In this document: in pieces, positions 25,690-36,807 of the stretch
How positions within the stretch are numbered: the stretch's first letter is position 1
How the letters are laid out: the number at the start of each line of letters is the position of its first letter
Assembly: GCF_022376445.1 (NCBI RefSeq)
Contig: NW_025955006.1
Span: 225,591-289,590 of the forward strand
Reading direction: 5' to 3'
DNA from: Fomitopsis serialis
Lineage: Eukaryota > Basidiomycota > Agaricomycetes > Polyporales > Fomitopsidaceae
Length of the DNA stretch: 64,000 bases
Position numbers and translations under genes: made by a program
Notes under the pieces: generated by a model
Told to the model about the DNA's origin: nothing
The model's input: the letters and a program-made list of their open reading frames with translations, nothing else
The model's database searches: none

Positions 25690-26600
25690 GCATCTACCGT
25701 CGACTCCTAGCTGCCACTGGTGATTCCGCTCAGGACGAACATCTCCCGGCGACACGGACGGACGATACCCTACCCTCCGAGGTCGCTAGCAGTGAACAAC
25801 CAAAGACATTCCTCAGCCCGGGCACACGCAGACGCAGACGCCCAAGCACATGCGGCGGCAAGAAGGTCCAGGCAGCGAAGGCACGCAAGACCGCCTGATA
25901 AGCTACCGAAGCTGGTGCCATAGTCTCGGGCACTGTCATCCTGAAGTGAAGCTTTAAGTTCAGAGCAGTGGCTGAGTCTGAACGCAGCAACGGGTGCTAA
26001 CGAAGCTCGAGGTCGATGTTGGAGAGGTGCTGCCGACGACCTCTGTTGGCGCCACGGTATTGGCCATCGTATTTCAGCCGCCGTTGCCGATGCTTCCGGA
26101 GGATGGACCGGCAACGATGGCGAGCCATTCGCCGTCATCATCGCTACAGTCTGGGGAGGTTCGTTTGCCGTCGCATGTTTGTGCTCTGTCGTAAAGACTA
26201 GCCCGTTGCCGTCACCTGTGCTCGAGACCCACACTGCCTGTCCCGCTGCCTATGAATGTGGATGATTACATATTGACTGCCGTCGCCGACTCGGACGGGC
26301 CTGCTGAGGACTCTCGGCCGCGATCGTGAAAACCCAAGCAGGACCAGCCACCGTCGGTGTACTCGCGACCTTATTTCGTCTGACTCCGGTGACCTCGCCG
26401 GCGGTCGGCAAGAGTTTTAGAGAACGCATATTTGTCCCAAGCGGAAGTCTAGGCACCCTCTGAGGATGGCGGCTGTGGGAGCTGCTGTGGCCGCCGCGGT
26501 CGTCAAGCAGTTTCTCTCCAAAAGCCCACCTGTCCAGGAGTCCGCGTAGCTTCCGGAACCTAACACGACTCGAGGGACTCGGGTGGGACTCGAGCTTCAT
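25690..26600 (+). pseudogene. Decayed partial copy of the RARGGKK-family gene at 32.4 kb
   Basis: Sequence from about 25700 to 25900 parallels 32640-32840: TGDSAQDE versus TGDDLSAQDE, the ASSEQPKT versus ASSDQPET step, and the basic block GGKKVQAAKARK are all shared, but the frame ends in TGATAA just after the block. A second matched stretch at about 26250-26590 parallels 33220-33460, including the SGLFSFG-type antisense shadow and the VKAAVAAAVVKQ-coding segment, with frame breaks. No intact start or C-terminus remains. Confidence 0.8.
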
Positions 26601-28733
26601 GCGGTCTTGTGAACATTGTCACAGCTATACGGCGATGCTGAGCGCTGATTGACGAAAAGATAGCATCAACATACCAGGTGATTCGAGAGCCTGAGCACAG
26701 AGAAAGCGGAACTTGCGACGCACGTTCTCCGGAGCTATATCAATCTCATCGCAAAATTTGATCATGGTAAGCAGATGGTAAGTACTAGCGTTGACTCCGA
26801 TGAGCACACATTCTGATGCCAGGTTACGAATCATCGTGGCAGGGCACTGGCACCTACCGAGCTTGAGCATGTCATTCGGGAGAGCGAGGACATGAGTAGC
26901 AACTCCAGCATTGATGAGAGGAACCTATCTGTCTTCGGGATGGGAGAGGCTTCAGCGTACTATGGTCCCGCGGGTACATAGTAAACAGAGTTGAGGTGCC
27001 AGCGGTCAGAAGGAAATTTTGATTGTAGCTATGCTCAAGCTCATGGTCGGCAAGCCCGTCATCGTGAGGCCTTGAGGAGGCAGTCGTATAACAAAATAAA
27101 AGATACATGTTGGAGGAGATCACGACGCCGAATGAACTGACGAGTTCAAACGGCGAGAGTCGGCGATCGGGCGCTCTTCGGCGCCTGCCTGAGCCAGCCT
27201 GAGCCTCTCCGAGTCGTGCTCATCCCAAGGATATCTATTAGTATACGCCCCATAGGTCTTTTACTCGCCACTGCTCGCCGGTATAGTCATGTATACCCTG
27301 GCGACTATCACAAGGCCCAAAGGCGTCCCGCCCTTCCGAGTCGGCGAGCGGTACTTTGTCGAAGCATGGGAACGATGGGACACACGCAAGGCCAGATGTA
27401 TGATTAGAGACCATCACGGCCTAGGCGGGCGTGGCCATGTATGTTCAAGTTATTGGTACGTCCTGAGCATGCTAGATCTCGAGTTCATGTCTGCCTTGCT
27501 CCTGCCTCGAGTGAAAAGTCCATACTCCGTCGACCGCGATGCTTCGCTCACAATCCACGCGTCTACAGCGGCAAAGAATCCTCGCCCAGGCCTTCCTCCA
27601 GTGTCCCCTGCACAAAGGCCCGCCTAATATCGCTAGACACACATACTACCAAAGCTTATCCGAGTGATCCCACGGCTGGAGAGAAGGCGCACGGGCGCAC
27701 TAACGCATACAGTGGCCACCTGAGGGTTCTTAAGCTTGAAGGTCTGCGCCGAAATCAATGACGGTGCGTGTCCGTGACATGTTCAGCGATCTACGAGGAA
27801 CTGGTCAGTAAATATCCCTTTGTTGGTCGTCATCATGATAGACACCTGCGCTGAGATGCTTAATGTTCCGTTGTCGAATGCTAGCCGCACAGCGATTGAA
27901 GCTGCGCCGTAACAAGCCTAACGGCAGACTTGGGCAAGACTTGGGCACGAGCTCGCGGAGAGCCCGCTGGGTCGCAATTCAAGTACCGCCAGCTCTATGC
28001 CTTCTCGGTTGAGCGTCCGTCTTGACGCGGAGCTTACATCTTTTCCAGAGAACAACGCCGCATCTCTACTGCTGTGATCTACACTTCAGATGCGGTCTCT
28101 CACAGCGCCATTCGTGGTTTTCGCCTACAACAAGACCTAACAAGACACCGAAGTTACGTAGAAAGGTTGTTCTTTGTCGAATCTATGATGTTTCATGTTT
28201 TCAGTCCACTAATTCGTGGATCTCAGGCAATACGGGATGTGTAATAGTGTACGTGTCATTCAATAACATCTCGGTTTGCGTGGAGCGGGATCCTCTACAA
28301 CAACCGAGGCCTCGCAGTGAGAGGTTCCGAGTTCTCGGAGGATAGTCCCAATATAGACTCAATGCCAAATGATCTGACAACATTCTGACGTTATCTGGGT
28401 CTTGCCTCCGTTTTAGCCTGCGAAGATGGATTCGCACAGCTGAATGGCGTATAGCTGCTTTGCGCTGTGGTCCATTCCTCATCCCTTCTCTCCAGTTCTA
28501 GACAAGGTTATGTCGCTCTGTTCAATAGGTTCTGTTCTGTGGTCAGCAACACGCAGGTCGAGACGCACGCGCGTTCAGAACACAATGATGCGGTCAACGG
28601 TGCGTCCTTATCCAGTGGCCATCTGTGTACTTTAATTCATGTGCATGTCCACACTCGCCGCCACAGTATCAACACCTGCTCAAGCGTGAGTGAATCATCT
28701 GTATGTTCCGTCCTACGCCGGCAGGACCAAAGA
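26601..28733. other. Intergenic region, two weak coding-like stretches
   Basis: A minus-strand frame at 26625-26870 (MIKFCDEIDIAPENVRRKF) and a plus-strand frame at 27289-27627 (PFRVGERYFVEAWERWDTRK) look less random than their surroundings, but no splice-linked gene or domain could be built. They may be gene remnants. The remainder shows nothing I can name. Confidence 0.3.
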
Positions 28734-28740
28734 TATAAAG
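28734..28740 (+). promoter_or_regulatory. TATA box of caspase-like gene 4
   Basis: TATAAAG, 56 nt upstream of the ATG at 28790. Confidence 0.6.
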
Positions 28741-28789
28741 GGACCTACCAAGCTCTCGATGCTCCACTCGACACCGCGACACTACCCAG

Positions 28790-31259
28790 ATGCCGCCCCA
28801 TACCGGGAGCCAAGGCCAACATCGATCAGCTCATGCTCAGCCTCAATCGTGCGTCGACAATGACCACTCCTAGATTGCGATTTGCTTATATCTCCTTCGC
28901 TCAGCAGTGTAGAGAGATCGTCGACCCCAGGGGAGGCAGCCGCTAACTTGAATGACGTGCCCAAGTATGACACATTATTGTTACGCTGATGTCTTTGTAC
29001 TGACGCAATTCCAGGATGGCCCCTGCAGATGCAGTTGCCGACTCGGACATGCTCCAAACAAGCAACCCTACTCCGAAGAAAGATGCACATACACCCATTT
29101 TCGGCCTACTTGTTGCTATCGACGAGTACCACAGCAACGACATCCGAAACCTCAGAGGCTGCGTCAACGATGCCAATGATTTCGCCGACTTCCTCACGGT
29201 CACGCTTGGCGTCCCTAGTGCACAGATCGTTCAGCTCAGTAATGAACAGGCAACACGTCGAGCCATCCTCGACACGTTCGAGAGCCATCTCATCAATAAT
29301 TCTAATATCAAGGAAGGCGATGCGATAGTGTTCTTCTTTGCTGGCCATGGTTCCCAGGTCCAGGCACCTGAAGGCTGGATTTCTCCCAATAACAAGATCG
29401 AGACGATTTTACCATGCGATGTCCTCACAGTGGACAGCGGCGGGAAGCACATCGACGGCATCCCTGATCAAACATTCGGAGGGTTGATACAACAGTTGGC
29501 AGATAAAAAGGGGAACAACATCGTACGTTCGTCTTGTTCCTTGCGTCAAAGCTGAAGATTGACACGATTGTGGCTCGTTGTCGCGATCAGCTCGCAATTA
29601 TTGATTCCTGTCACTCGGGGGGTGTGGCGCGAAGCGACGACTCGGACGGTGCATCGCGCGCTGTCGATCCTGAAGTCTTTTCCCCTTATCCCATGCCAGC
29701 AACCCTTGATCAAGACGTCTGGTCCTGGAGACCGGGCACGAACCGTGATGCGGAAATGGTTGTGTACAGGGGTCTCAAGCATGGAGTGATGGAATCGCAC
29801 GTCCTCTTGGCGGCCTGTCGGGACAACGAGAAGGCGCGCGAGAACGCTGTCGCTGACCGCGCAGGCACCCGGCGTCCCCGCGGGCTTTTCACGCTGCACT
29901 TGCTCGAGACATTGCGGGAGGGATATGCGCGGAAGGAACTGTTGCGCCAGCTCACCTACGCGCGTCTCATAGACCGCCTGTCGGGCCCGGGACTAAAGGA
30001 GCAGCATCCTGTGTGCGAGGGGTCGCACAAACATCGCCAGTTGTTCAGCCAGAGCGAGCTCAGGGGCGAGGCGACTTCATTCCGCATTCGTCGCGACTCC
30101 GACAACGTCTTACACATCTGCGCGGGTCGTATTCACGGAGTGGGGACTGGCACGAGTTTCACCGTGCTGAGACCCGGTGTCCCCGACTACAATGATACCA
30201 CGGTTCTCATTGCGAACAAGGTCAACGCCCTTAATTGTACGGTGCTCAATACCTCCGACCTCATCGACGTGGACCGTGACAACCTTGATGATTTCAGGGC
30301 TGAGGTCGACCTCTGGAACTCACAGCCGATGAAGGTTTGCACTGAGGAGACCCTCCTTTCGACACACAGTCAATTCAAATATGTCAAGGTGACTACCAAA
30401 AAAGACTGCGACGTCTCGCTAGATAAGTGCGAAGGTGGTTGGGCCTTGGACCGGTTCGACCCGTTGACGCTCCAGTACGCACAATCACAGATAGTCCTGT
30501 CCGGAGTTGGCACCCCGGACGACATCCTCGGGGCCGTGGCGCGTTGGAACTTCCACCTTTATCGTTTCAACGAGCCGACGTCCGACTCCGCTGATGACCT
30601 CCGAACCCTCCGACCCGAAGTACAGCTGCGTACCCTCAAGGTTGATTCAGGTAGTAACGCGCTGTATCCATCTCTCATACCGGATGGGGAAGTCTTCTTT
30701 GCCCACGCAAAGGAGGAGGAGGCCCAGCCCAACCCTACTTCAACATACGGAGTCCCTGAGGCGGTGAAGACGGCGCGGATCGATGTCCGTGATCTGTCAA
30801 AATATTATGGTCTGACATTGCTCAACTCCTCCGACTTTGACCTGTGGCCTTACGTCTTTTACTTTGATCCCTCACAGTGTGCCACGCAGGTGAGGACTCA
30901 ATCAATACATTATAGGGCATACATGATGATTGAGCTGATCGCGTCGCACTGGACAGTGCTGGTACAGACCACCCAGCAAAGAAGGACATCCTCCGCTACC
31001 TAAGAAGAGCAATGATCAGCCTGGCCAGCTCACTATCGGCTACGGTGGTTCCGGGACTGAGCCCTTCGGATTCTCGCTTCCTGAAGGTGCTCGTGAGGAT
31101 ACAGGGTTCCTGAAGATATTCGTCTCGACTTCATATGTCGACATGGGTGGTGTAGAGCAACATGCTTTGGGTACACGAGGGGCATGCATCAAGCCTCGCC
31201 CAATCAACGATGGTTGGTATTCTTCGGTGTATGTTCTGACAATCTTCAGGGCTACGTAG
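28790..31259 (+). CDS. Caspase-like (C14, metacaspase-type) protein, paralogue 4
   Basis: Model: join(28790..28848,28908..28964,29015..29522,29591..30889,30957..31259), all phases consistent. The leader (MPPHTGSQGQHRSAHAQ plus one 57-nt phase-2 exon) is shorter and not basic, unlike paralogues 1-3. The p20-like domain (IFGLLVAIDEYHSNDIRNLR) has His in FFAGHGSQ (29346-29348) and Cys in IIDSCHSGG (29609-29611). AGHGSQ and DSCHSGG are the classical metacaspase motifs, while the other three carry AGHGDR and DCCHSGG. SHVLLAACRDNEKARE and the C-terminal region follow, ending in LTIGYGGSG and DTGFLKIFVSTSYVDMGG with a divergent last 30 residues. The gene appears complete and may be nearest the ancestral active-site state. 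Confidence 0.9.
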
Positions 31260-32404
31260 TTGATCGCTCTGCGCTGTATCAGTGCCGTAGCATGTCATGA
31301 TAGGCTCGCGTGTCTTAGCATTCGAATCGGCGGTAGTCACAGATCCTCTCATGACTGTATGTACAGTGCGACACTAGCTTCACCCGCCAACGAGATCATA
31401 TTTGGTGTCTGCCTAGTGCCAATAATTGATCTACGTCTCTCAGTTGGAAGTATCTAATCAGGAGCAGCTTCTAGTTCAAGTTCAATAGCAGGTTCGAGCA
31501 GCAATTGAATGTACAGTATGCAGCACTTACTCAAGGATCGGCGCTTGCCGACATCTACGCCACGCTTGATCTCGTACACCGTCCCTCTCGCTAACCCGGA
31601 CCGTGACCGTCCTGTATGACGGTCGTTATCGCGGAAAAATACTTAGACTTACGAAGACTTACGACTTACTTATCGCGTTAGACTTGCTGCTTAGTCGACA
31701 CACAAATTGTACACCTTGGACATACATTGATGCCAGTTTGTACACTCAGACTCTACAACCGTGCTGATTTTGTGCCTTATTACCACTGAATGTGTAAGTT
31801 TGCAGCAAGAGACACCCGCTGCTCACCGTAGGGCGCCTAAGTCCGGTCTGGGGGCTGGCCAATTGCCTAATCCGGAATTATTAGCCAATTATGGTAACTT
31901 CATCCACACGCATTATTGTTTATTGCACGGCATGGATATCACGGATCATGACCGCCCGGAAGCCCGATTATAAGACGAAGCTGAGCTGCGAAATGTTTCA
32001 TAAAACCACCCAGTCTCCATTATTGATGAGACATATGGCCCGGAGTGCTACAGTAGGAGAGCCTGCATGGCCATGAGCCCGCAGTTCTCATCGAAAGGAA
32101 CAGATATTATGACACCAAATAGAAGTGCATGAACCTAATACAGAACTTGTACTAATCACAGAGAAAAAGTCTGGCGCAGCGGTCCTGGCTTCATCCCGAT
32201 TTGGCAATGACTGCCTCGGGCACGTCGGCCGGGCGCCAATTGTACTAAGTCTAAGTCGCGCGAAAGTAAGACTTGTCGGTAAGTATTTTTCCACGAAAGC
32301 GTCACTCATAGTCCTGAGAGGTCGTCGACTCGTCTTCCAAGTTGTTGCATGTCTCTTAGGTCTGGAGTCCTCACGCCATCAGCCAACTCTCGTTTTTCTC
32401 CCCG
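31260..32404. other. Intergenic region, AT-richer than its neighbours
   Basis: No frame longer than about 100 codons and no recognisable domain. A short inverted repeat (GACCGTC ... GACGGTC, about 31607-31625) and repeated CTTAGACTTACGAAGACTTA-like text near 31640-31670 were noted. Probably regulatory or repeat-derived sequence. Confidence 0.35.
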
Positions 32405-34069
32405 ATGGAGACTGTTGCTCCTATGCAGACTAGTGAAGGAACGCGCTCTCTGGACACCAACGACGACCTTACAACTGAAGAAGCCATCTCGCGGTCGTCA
32501 CCGCTAGGCTCGCCAGCCTCAGTTGCAGTCTGCAACCTCCCTGGATGCGGTAGCCCTGGCGGCGCTCCAGCAACATCTGTCGAAGGGCATGAACCTCGTC
32601 CACCTTGTTCTGCCGCATTTACAGTCGACTCCTCTACTCTGGCTAGCACTGGCGACGACCTGTCCGCTCAAGACGAACTTCTACTGGAGGCATTGACGGA
32701 CGATGCCCCAGTCTCCGAGGACGCTAGCAGTGATCAACCAGAGACTCCCGTCAAGCCCGGCAGACGCAGACACCCGCGCGCCCGCGGCGGTAAGAAGGTC
32801 CAGGCAGCGAAGGCACGCAAGATCGCCCGACAAGCTGCGGATGCTGCCGCCGCCGCCGCCAAAGCTGGTACGAACGTCTCGGGCTCTGTCACAGCGGACA
32901 CAGCGACGGATGCTGGCGAGTCAGAAGTTGAGGAGGTCGATGTACCGCCGGCGACCTCTTTCGACGTACTGGCCATCGTGTCTCAGCTGCCGTCGCCGGT
33001 GCTTTTGGAGGATGGACCGTCGACTCTGGAGCTAGAGGAGGGCCGCCTATTGTCGCCATCACTGCAGTCTGAGGAGGCTCGTCCGCCGTCACAGTCGGGG
33101 CTTGATGGAGTTGGCTCGCCGCCACCACCTATGCTCGAGGAAGACCGCACGCTACCCACCTCGTCGCCCTTGCTTGCAGAGGACCCTATATCGCCGTCGT
33201 CGAATTCTAAGCAAGACCAGCAACCATCGGTGTGTGTCCGCGACACCATCTCGTCTGACTTCAACGACCTCGACGACGGTCAGCAAGCGTACCAGGGAAC
33301 GCAAGTCTGTCCCAAGCGGAAGCCTAGGCACCCTCTGAGGATGGCTGTGAAGGCAGCTGTGGCCGCCGCGGTCGTCAAGCAGTCTCACTCGCTCAGGGCG
33401 TCTCGTATTCTGGAGTGCAAGACTCGTTCGACGGCTAATAAGCTAGAGCCGACTATCGCTGGACCGCTAGACGTCTCGAGCTCTCCGTCTCCGTCTCTGA
33501 CTATGTCTGGATTGGATGCGTCCCCCTACGGCAATGCTGCTCCGCCTGCGCCTTCTTCTCCCATGCCTCATCCTGAGAGCTGTCTGTCTCAGGGACCCGA
33601 ACTAGGCTCGGAACATTATGCTCTTCTTCGTACGCTCTTTCCCTGTTCCGAGGCGGTACCGCACGAAGGCCAAGACATTCGCCCCTCTTCACCTCAAGAT
33701 ACACGCTCTGTGTCCTCGGGAACACTTGTTCCGCACGACCTGGACGTCGATAGCGACACCACGAAGCCGGACAGCCTGGCAGATGACCTCCTCGCGACAC
33801 ATCGGGAGCTGAAGAGCCTCCGGGACACCGTGTCTTCCCTGCTGGTGCACATGGACATGAGCCTGCGCCAATACCGTGCGTGTGATGTGCGCGGTCCGGC
33901 GAGCCTTGTGGGGACGTGGACGCCGAGGGCGTCGACGCTAGGTTCAGAGGGCAGGCGGGGCGGGCAGCCGCCGGAGCTTGGCTCGCTGATGGGGGGCCTG
34001 GAGAAGATTTCCGTGCTCACGGTGCGTTTGGCGGCTGCTGTGCGGTCAGAGCTGGTTTGTGACTCATAG
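32405..34069 (+). CDS. Low-complexity protein with basic RARGGKK block, unknown function
   Basis: A single uninterrupted frame of 554 codons from ATG 32405, unusual in this intron-rich region. The N-terminus is Ser/Thr/Pro/Asp/Glu-rich. Residues ~118-160 hold a basic then Ala-rich segment (RRRHPRARGGKKVQAAKARK followed by an AADAAAAAAK helix). A second basic/Ala stretch lies near residue 310 (KRKPRHPLRMAVKAAVAAA). Near the C-terminus is a short predicted coiled coil (LLATHRELKSLRDTVSSLLV), then a Gly-rich tail. The pattern suggests a disordered nuclear or nucleic-acid-binding protein, but that is inference. The basic block recurs in the remnant at 25.7 kb and in the frameshifted minus-strand gene at 39.3-41.4 kb. 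Confidence 0.65.
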   Translation: METVAPMQTSEGTRSLDTNDDLTTEEAISRSSPLGSPASVAVCNLPGCGSPGGAPATSVEGHEPRPPCSAAFTVDSSTLASTGDDLSAQDELLLEALTDDAPVSEDASSDQPETPVKPGRRRHPRARGGKKVQAAKARKIARQAADAAAAAAKAGTNVSGSVTADTATDAGESEVEEVDVPPATSFDVLAIVSQLPSPVLLEDGPSTLELEEGRLLSPSLQSEEARPPSQSGLDGVGSPPPPMLEEDRTLPTSSPLLAEDPISPSSNSKQDQQPSVCVRDTISSDFNDLDDGQQAYQGTQVCPKRKPRHPLRMAVKAAVAAAVVKQSHSLRASRILECKTRSTANKLEPTIAGPLDVSSSPSPSLTMSGLDASPYGNAAPPAPSSPMPHPESCLSQGPELGSEHYALLRTLFPCSEAVPHEGQDIRPSSPQDTRSVSSGTLVPHDLDVDSDTTKPDSLADDLLATHRELKSLRDTVSSLLVHMDMSLRQYRACDVRGPASLVGTWTPRASTLGSEGRRGGQPPELGSLMGGLEKISVLTVRLAAAVRSELVCDS

Positions 34070-34605
34070 TAGGGCTCGTAGGTGGTGGGCATTGCACGTA
34101 GCAGTTCACGGGGACGATCGGTACATAGCTATGCGTTTGACATGGACTATTAGATAGTATTCTTATTCTCTTCTGGATTTGTTCAGCACAGTGTCATGGG
34201 TCTACAAGTTTTGTAATAGGTGTACTATGTTCGACGTTGGGTAGATGCAGCTATTCTCACTCATCGACTCGCATCCGACAGTCCCAGTGAAGTCGGACTT
34301 GGAGAGACACGATTTGTCACATCCACGTGACATGACGCGTGTCACGTCCCCTGTTTGGAGCGATGATCGGCGCTCAGACTCCCAGCCCTGGCGGCGAGCC
34401 ACGAGATGACATTGCTGCAATCCAACTGCAAACTGTTCTTTCCTCCCCACCCTCCCGCCACGTTGCGCCATACTTCTACCACTGCACTTCAACGCGAAAT
34501 TTCCACGTAGGATAACGTGGGGAGAGACGGCATATCCTGTACCTTACCTATTTATATCTCGCCTGGCCGATCTCCAGCCTGTTTCCTCGATTGGAGCTAA
34601 GTACC

Positions 34606-35800
34606 ATGACGCGAGCTCGTGACGTATTACCACGACGCGTCGCGGGCGTCGTGGCTTTCGCGCATACATCCACCCCGTCGACATCCTTGATCTGCAACCC
34701 TCACCTCCATGCAAAGTCTCAACGTTCAAAGTTCAACCGTCGAGTCGCGTGTTCAAGTCCAAGCCATACCACTTGGAGGTAGCATGCCCCTTTACGGTAT
34801 GCAATGCGGTGCAGGGCGTAGCCAGGCGAGTCATGCGCGTCGTTGCATAGAACCTGACGATCGAGACCGTGATCGACGAGTCTGTGACGCAGAACCCGGC
34901 CCTACTCGCCCGGGAGGAGAGGGGTGCGGGCGCGCAGGAGGCGCAGAAGACGGTGCAGTTTGCGCAGCTAGTGGACCTGAGGAACGCGAGCGCGAGCGGG
35001 GTTCTGTTTGAGAAAAAGTGGCAGAACGTTGCTGCTTTGTTGGATTCGAACACGGTGGTGGTTACGGACCGACTTAAGGTGTAAGGTGCGTCGAGTGATA
35101 TGTCGGTCCCTCCATTGCGTTGCTGAATTACACTGTTATGACTGGCTGGATCAGCTGCCATTCTGACAGTGTGGATACACAACGTCCGGGATCATCTCAA
35201 CCGTTACAAGAAAGATGTTATCAAGGAGCTAGTAGCGGGTACACAGAAGATCTACTAGAGGTAGGTGAGTGCGACTCGGATTGCATGAGGCGCATTGCGA
35301 TGCGCGCAGCGACGGACTGACCAGGGCTCGACTTGCAGGAGGTGGGCGGCCAGCGGCGGCGTCCGCGCTGGTCGGTTCTGGACAGTTGGTCCGAGTTGCG
35401 CGCTCGTCTTCGAGTGCAAATCGCCACTCTGTGAGCACGTCTGCGATCTCGATCAGAGGGAGGGACTTACCCAATGTGAGCATACGCCGCCACGGCACCG
35501 TCTCGCAAGTGATGATCATCCGGAGTCCATGGCTCAAAACAGCTGACAAACTCGGGAAAGTATAGATTTCCTGTCTGCTCGTAAGTACGTCCGCTTTGAT
35601 TGCCATCGTTTGTGAGCTCAATATCAGCCTTCTACAGCACGCACACGGTGTCATACAGCCGCTCCTCGCGCAGGCCGGGGAGGAGAAAATGCGAACTCGC
35701 GAGAAAGCTTTACAGATAAGGTACGTACAACTCCCAGGTGTGGAAAATGATCTTCCGGCCCTACAGCACATTTCTGATACTGTAATTTTCGCTCCGACGG
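34606..35800 (+). pseudogene. Unknown helical protein gene, fragmentary
   Basis: A TATA-like element (TATTTATATC, about 34548) precedes an ATG at 34606, but the clearest coding text starts further on: SRVFKSKPYHLEVACPFT, an intron GTATGC...GCATAG (34797-34851), NLTIETVIDESVTQNPALLA through SNTVVVTDRLKV, an intron near 35084-35170, and VWIHNVRDHLNRYKKDVIKE ending in a stop at about 35258. Further coding-like pieces (RPRWSVLDSWSELRARLR near 35370; HAHGVIQPLLAQAGEEKMRT near 35640) could be later exons in other frames. I do not recognise the family. It may be an intact gene that I mis-splice or a broken one. Confidence 0.4.
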
Positions 35801-35804
35801 CTCC

Positions 35805-36235
35805 GAGTATGTTGCCGCTGCTTACTGCCTGCTTGCTCGCACACTCGCTCGCTCGCCCTCGTCGCCTGCTCGACTACTCTCGTCGTCCTTCTCGCACGCT
35901 CGCCCTCCGTCACCTCGCCGGCCTGCCTAAGGCTGCCTTCCTTTTCCCTCGTGCTAACCAGCTCGCCCGCCTGCTTGCTCGCCCACTCGGCTTATCGTCT
36001 GACCGCTCGTTCACCCTCAGGCTCTCTTCCCCCCTCGCCTCTTGCCCGCTCGCTTTCCTGCCCGGCGCGCGCTCGTTCTTGCCCGCCTGTGCTCCCCCTC
36101 TAGCCAGCTCTCCCACATGCCTGCTCGTGCTCATCTTCTTGCCCGCTTGCCATTCTCGTCCGTCCACCCATCTTCTAGCTAGCCAACCCGCTTGCTCAGC
36201 CACTCGCCTGGCCCATGCAGGACGAGCTGCACAAC
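35805..36235 (+). repeat. Pyrimidine-biased low-complexity tract
   Basis: About 430 bases made largely of C and T in CTCGC, GCCTGCTTGCTCG and similar phrases on the plus strand. It gives spuriously long open frames on both strands. A tract of opposite strand bias lies at about 57240-57780 inside the DNA transposon. Confidence 0.6.
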
Positions 36236-36807
36236 CTGCACAACCCGCGCCGAACCGCGCCGAACCTGTACACAGGCAGGTACAGGTCCGGGTCGTGCAT
36301 CTCATTCGTGCTCGGCGCTATCTAGGTCCTACTACAGTTGCCTGGCAGCTTGCTAACGCGTTGACGGTTGGGCCTGTCCAATGTGTACACAGCATTATAA
36401 AATACATATACCAATGATCTATTATAACGAAACTGAAGTGAAGCAAGAGACGCGAGCTAGTAGTGATGCGAGCGAGAACACCTGTCGGATTGGGCAGGGA
36501 AAGTGCCCGGAAATCAGTCGGAAATCTTGTTTTACCTGCACCTTTTCGCCTGATATCCTCCGAGGAAACATGACGGTAAAGCGCAGGAAATCTTGCCTTT
36601 CCGGAACATATCCTGTCAGAAAATTTGGCTTGACGCGCAGTGTACACATATTGGCCCAGCAGCTTTCTCGCAACTCCGATATAAGCCTTGATATTCTACA
36701 CCTCCTATATTGCAAGATCATCGTCTCAATTGCGGCGGATTGCGACCGGAGCTAAAGCCTCGCAGAACATACTACTGGTGCATGCTATTTCCTGAGGTCG
36801 TCAATTC

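Noticed and set aside
26872..27123. Minus-strand frame of 83 codons
   Set aside because: No domain, splice partner or promoter; it could be chance.
35229..35771. 180-codon minus-strand frame
   Set aside because: It overlaps better coding text on the plus strand, starts without a convincing context and shows no domain.
35596..36417. 273-codon plus-strand frame
   Set aside because: Most of it translates the CT-rich low-complexity tract into Leu/Ala/Pro/Ser/Arg repeats; the opposite strand is equally open.
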